Assembly (NCBI GenBank): GCA_003427395.1
Contig: BFEA01001134.1
Location: forward strand, 140,173-160,290
Length of the DNA: 20,118 nucleotides
DNA from: Chara braunii
Taxonomy: Eukaryota; Streptophyta; Charophyceae; Charales; Characeae
Direction: 5' to 3'
Shown: piece after piece, positions 17,783-20,118 of the stretch
Layout: every line of letters starts with the position of its first letter
How positions within the stretch are numbered: position 1 is the first letter of the stretch
Translations under genes and position numbers: made by a program
Notes under the pieces: generated by a model
The model's database searches: none
Seen by the model: only the letters and a program-made list of their open reading frames with translations
Told to the model about the DNA's origin: nothing

Positions 17783-18109
17783 ATGGCAGTAGGAGGAGAG
17801 TTTCCTCCTTTTGCGGGCTACCCGATTCAGGACGGATTAGATGATCTAGCAAGAAGGACGGAGATAGACGCTCGAGGACTCTTAAGGGGTGCCAGTCGGG
17901 AGACATTGGTTAGGCTTGGGACTGTGATCTGCAGCAGGAGTAAAGATCCTGTCACGAGTGTAGTGCAAATCAGGAGAGGCGCGGCCTAATTGGTGGAGCC
18001 CGAGGGAGAAGTTTACATAGACACCGGGATTCTTGGGATAGAAGGAGAGCACGAGGTCCGCGACGGGAACGGAGTACTGGTGGTGATAATCAGAGCAGTC
18101 GAGAGCTAG
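17783..18109 (+). pseudogene. Small unknown ORF with in-frame TAA
   Basis: ATG 17783 follows the previous stop by 17 bases and is preceded by GAGGAGATGGTTAG. The frame runs 68 codons to TAA at 17987-17989, then stays open for 39 codons to TAG at 18107-18109. The downstream part looks protein-like (EGEVYIDTGILGIEGEHEV, then VLVVIIRAVES), with alternating hydrophobic and charged residues and balanced composition. I therefore read the TAA as an interruption of a 108-codon gene, possibly from CAA by C-to-T change. The alternative is a true 68-aa ORF followed by chance open sequence. No family recognised. Confidence 0.45.
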
Positions 18110-18142
18110 GACTAGAGACGAGCACAAATCGTGACAAGCAAA

Positions 18143-18223
18143 CAGGTCCGGGTTGCGAGTTCCGTCACAGGTCCGGGCTGTTCTGCCACAGGTCCGGGCT
18201 GCTGCAACTGTCATAGGTCCGGG
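18143..18223 (+). repeat. Short tandem motif CAGGTCCGGGCTG, 4 copies
   Basis: Copies start at 18143, 18168, 18189 and 18214 (spacing 25, 21 and 25 bp), with one base change in each of the first and last copies. The array fills the gap between two ORFs. The last copy is followed by GTAACGCCCGG, which can pair with CCGGGC of a copy to make a small hairpin. Confidence 0.7.
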
Positions 18224-18264
18224 CTGTAACGCCCGGCGAGCCCAACTACAGCTTCTGGTAGCCT

Positions 18265-18679
18265 ATGGAACCAGACACTATGGAGCCACAACCGACCACG
18301 GCCGAAACAGGAGAGGAGTACAGGACATCGCCCGACCGAGCATTGAGGGATCTGAAGGAACGAATTAGGCAGAGGGGCACCGCTGAGATGGGCCGACCAA
18401 ACCAATGACGAAGAGCCCGATGTAATGGGTGAACCGGTCGTGACAGAGCCGCAGAAGGCTCCGAAGACTGGAACCTCGAGCGGTCGATGAGAAGCAACGA
18501 CATGACGTTCCCCCGAGTATGAACGGAGGGAAACCAGGGCGGATAGGCACGGGGACGACTGGAGAGAGAGTTCACGAGATTCCTATTGGAGGGACAGAGA
18601 CAGGGATAGAGCACCGCCCCGGCGTGTCTTCGACCCCCAGACAGGGAGGTCACATCGAGAGAAGGTTAACGACTCGTAA
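18265..18679 (+). pseudogene. Decayed ORF with Arg/Asp-rich C-terminal region
   Basis: ATG 18265 opens a 47-codon frame ending at TGA 18406-18408, with protein-like composition (a Thr/Pro/Glu start, then LRDLKERIRQRG). The +1 frame, open from 18356, carries on with NDEEPDVMGEPVVTEPQ and reaches TAA 18677-18679 except for two TGA codons (18488-18490 and 18503-18505). Its end is dominated by Arg, Asp and Ser (RDSYWRDRDRDRAPPRRVF), the sort of basic tail found in nucleic-acid-binding proteins, including some retroelement Gag C-termini. No CCHC zinc knuckle is present. The frame change lies somewhere in 18356-18408. A Gag remnant is possible but not shown. The stop lies about 30 bases before the palindromic array begins. 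Confidence 0.4.
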
Positions 18680-18709
18680 TATTTCCAGGTCCTTTTTCAG
18701 CTCCCCATA

Positions 18710-20118
18710 CTATACCCATCCAAGACTTTGGACGTGGCAACCTGAAACCGCTTTCAAAAGCCTTAGTCACTTCATATCATTTCAAAGGTTTGAGGTTTCT
18801 CCATCTGAAACTCCTGAAATGATCTGAAGTGGCTGAAAATCTGAAAGAAGTTTCAGGTCCCCCATCCAAGCATTTGGATTGGGGGACCTGAAACCTCTTT
18901 CAGAAGCTTCAGCCACTTCAAATCATTTCAGAGGTTTCAGGTCTCCCCACCCGAAACTCCTAAAATGATATGAAGTCGCTGAAAATTTGAAAGCGGTTTC
19001 ATATGCCCCCATCCAAGCATTTGGATAATGGGACCTGAAACCACTTTCAGAAGCTTCGGCCACCTGATCATTTCAGAGGTTTCAGGTCTCTCTATCTGAA
19101 ACTCCTGAAATAATATGAAGTGGTTGAAGCTTCTGAAAGCGGTTTCAGATCCCCCCATCCCAACATTTGGACGGGGGGACCTGAAACTGCTTTCAGAAGC
19201 CTCACCCACTTCATATCATTTCAAGGTTTCAAGTCTCCCCACCTGAAACTCCTGAAATGATCTGAAGTGGTTGAAAATGTGAAAACGGTTTCAGGTGTCC
19301 CCATCCAACCATTTGGATAAGGGGACATGAAACCTCTTTCAGAAGCTTCGGCCACTTCAAATCATTTCAGAGGTTTCAGGTCTCTCCATCTAAAACTTCT
19401 GAAGTGATACGAAGTGGTTGAAGCTTCTGAAAGCAGTTTCAAGTCCCCCCATCTAAACATTTGGACGATGGGAACTGAAACCGCTTTCAGAAGTTTCAGC
19501 CACTTCATATCATTTCAGAGGTTTCATGTTTCCCCACATGAAGCCTCTGAAATGATCTGAAGTGGCAGAAAATTTGAAAGCGGTTTCAGATGGCCCATCC
19601 AACCATTTCGATGGGGGGACCTGAAACCACTTTCAGAAGCTTCGGCCACTTCAGATCATTTCAGAGGTTTCAAGTCTCTCTATCTGAAACTCCTGAAATG
19701 ATATGAAGTGGATGAAAATCTGAAACTAGTTGCAGGTCCCCTCAACCAACCATTTGGACGGGGGGACCTGAAACCGTTTTCAGAAGCTTCAAGCCACTTC
19801 ATATCATTTCAGAGGTTTCAGGTCTCCCCACTCCAAACTCCTGAAATGACTTAAAGTGGCTGAAAATTTAAAAATGGTTTCAGAACTACTTCAGGACATT
19901 TTAAAGGTTTCAGGTCTCCCCGCCTGAAACTCCTGAAATAACATGAAGTGGCTCAAGATTCTGAAAGCGGTTTCAGGTCCCCATACCCAAACATTTGGAT
20001 GGGGGGACCTGAAACCACTTTCAGAAGCTTCAGCCACTTCAGGTCATTTCAGAGGTTTCAGGTCTCCCCACCCGAAACTCCTGAAATGACTTCAAGTACT
20101 GAAAATCTGAAAACGGTT
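18710..20118. repeat. Tandem array of about 147-bp units, each an inverted repeat
   Basis: The landmark CATTTGG recurs at 18871, 19018, 19164, 19310, 19458, 19604 (as CATTTCG), 19751 and 19992, with a variant at 18724. The period is 146-148 bp, except the last step of 241 bp, where one unit has lost about 53 bp. Within a unit, a left arm (for example 18884-18935) is the near-exact reverse complement of a right arm (18953-19010). The two arms meet at a GGTCTCCCCACC-like loop. The spacer between successive units, CCCCATCCAA..TTTGGATGGGG, is itself a hairpin. The array runs past the window end. Open frames through it follow the repeat. Confidence 0.9.

Larger units (their letters stand above)
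10470..20118 (+). mobile_element. LTR-retrotransposon-like unit with a multi-ORF cargo (right end outside window)
   Basis: The order is LTR end, tRNA-Asp PBS, long AT-rich leader, block of plus-strand ORFs, then a tandem array. This is the layout of a plant Ty3/gypsy element. Extra ORFs of unknown function and 3' tandem arrays are known in Tat/Ogre and Athila-related plant lineages. No gag zinc knuckle, protease, reverse transcriptase, RNase H or integrase can be seen in the roughly 8.9 kb after the PBS. The element is either a large non-autonomous derivative or its gag-pol lies past the window end. No 3' LTR or polypurine tract is in view. In-frame stops and frameshifts show that this copy is at least partly decayed. 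Confidence 0.5.

Noticed and set aside
13198-18109. Bacterial or phage operon, suggested by tight ORF spacing and purine-rich leaders before ATG
   Set aside because: The block follows a plant-type LTR end and tRNA-Asp PBS, flanks are plant repeat DNA, and the purine-rich leaders match the general purine richness of the strand.
18519-18827. 102-codon plus-strand frame running into the palindromic array
   Set aside because: It overlaps the more protein-like Arg/Asp-rich frame and its second half is made of the tandem repeat.
18937-19209. Minus-strand 90-codon frame in the array
   Set aside because: It is a product of the inverted-repeat units and repeats the same phrases with each unit.
18710-20118. 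CRISPR-like array because of regular repeat spacing
   Set aside because: The spacers are as conserved as the repeats, the unit is 147 bp with inverted arms, and the setting is plant nuclear DNA.
1-20118. tRNA or rRNA genes
   Set aside because: I looked for B-box-like GGTTCGANTCC and rRNA core phrases on both strands and found none convincing; the only tRNA-related matches are the two PBS sites.

Overview
The window looks like repeat-rich intergenic DNA from a land plant, probably one with a large genome. The evidence is a primer-binding site (PBS) complementary to the 3' end of tRNA-Asp, as plant Ty3/gypsy retrotransposons use, a telo-box (AAACCCTAA) in an AT-rich leader, many degenerate minisatellites, and no recognisable cellular gene, tRNA or rRNA. 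A few n characters near 9196-9252 point to a draft assembly. I cannot name the species.

Left part (1-10066): no convincing gene. It is a mosaic of degenerate short-period tandem repeats (periods about 30, 39-40, 69-80 and 120-150 bp). A probable minus-strand gypsy LTR lies at 2615-3289 with a tRNA-Asp-like PBS at 2593-2610. A GC-rich 69-bp minisatellite is followed by a TATA box, (GA)n tracts and one small basic ORF of doubtful reality (6434-6694).

Right part (about 10470-20118): one plus-strand LTR-retrotransposon-like unit, cut by the window end. Its parts in order are: an LTR end at 11241; a PBS at 11246-11263; a strong hairpin carrying a 14-nt palindrome at 11272-11312; an AT-rich leader of about 1.9 kb with three copies of a GC-rich foldable element and a hairpin; a 5.5-kb block of tightly packed same-strand ORFs (13198-18679); and a tandem array of about 147-bp units, each itself an inverted repeat (from about 18710 to the window end). 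No gag, protease, reverse transcriptase, RNase H or integrase is visible. The element is therefore either non-autonomous or has its gag-pol beyond the window.

The ORF block is the most interesting part. It encodes three tandem, collinear paralogs of an unrecognised Trp-rich family (13198-14217, 14308-15421, 15832-16587), two small ORFs that may be distantly related to each other (15523-15759, 16591-16872), a charged helical ORF (16903-17223) that overlaps a 181-aa ORF (17220-17765) by ATGA, a small ORF with an in-frame TAA (17783-18109), and a decayed ORF with an Arg/Asp-rich tail (18265-18679). Several ORFs are broken by single in-frame stops or homopolymer frameshifts while coding resemblance continues beyond the break. 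The simplest reading is a decaying element copy, with most stops explicable by C-to-T change; stop readthrough is a less likely alternative.
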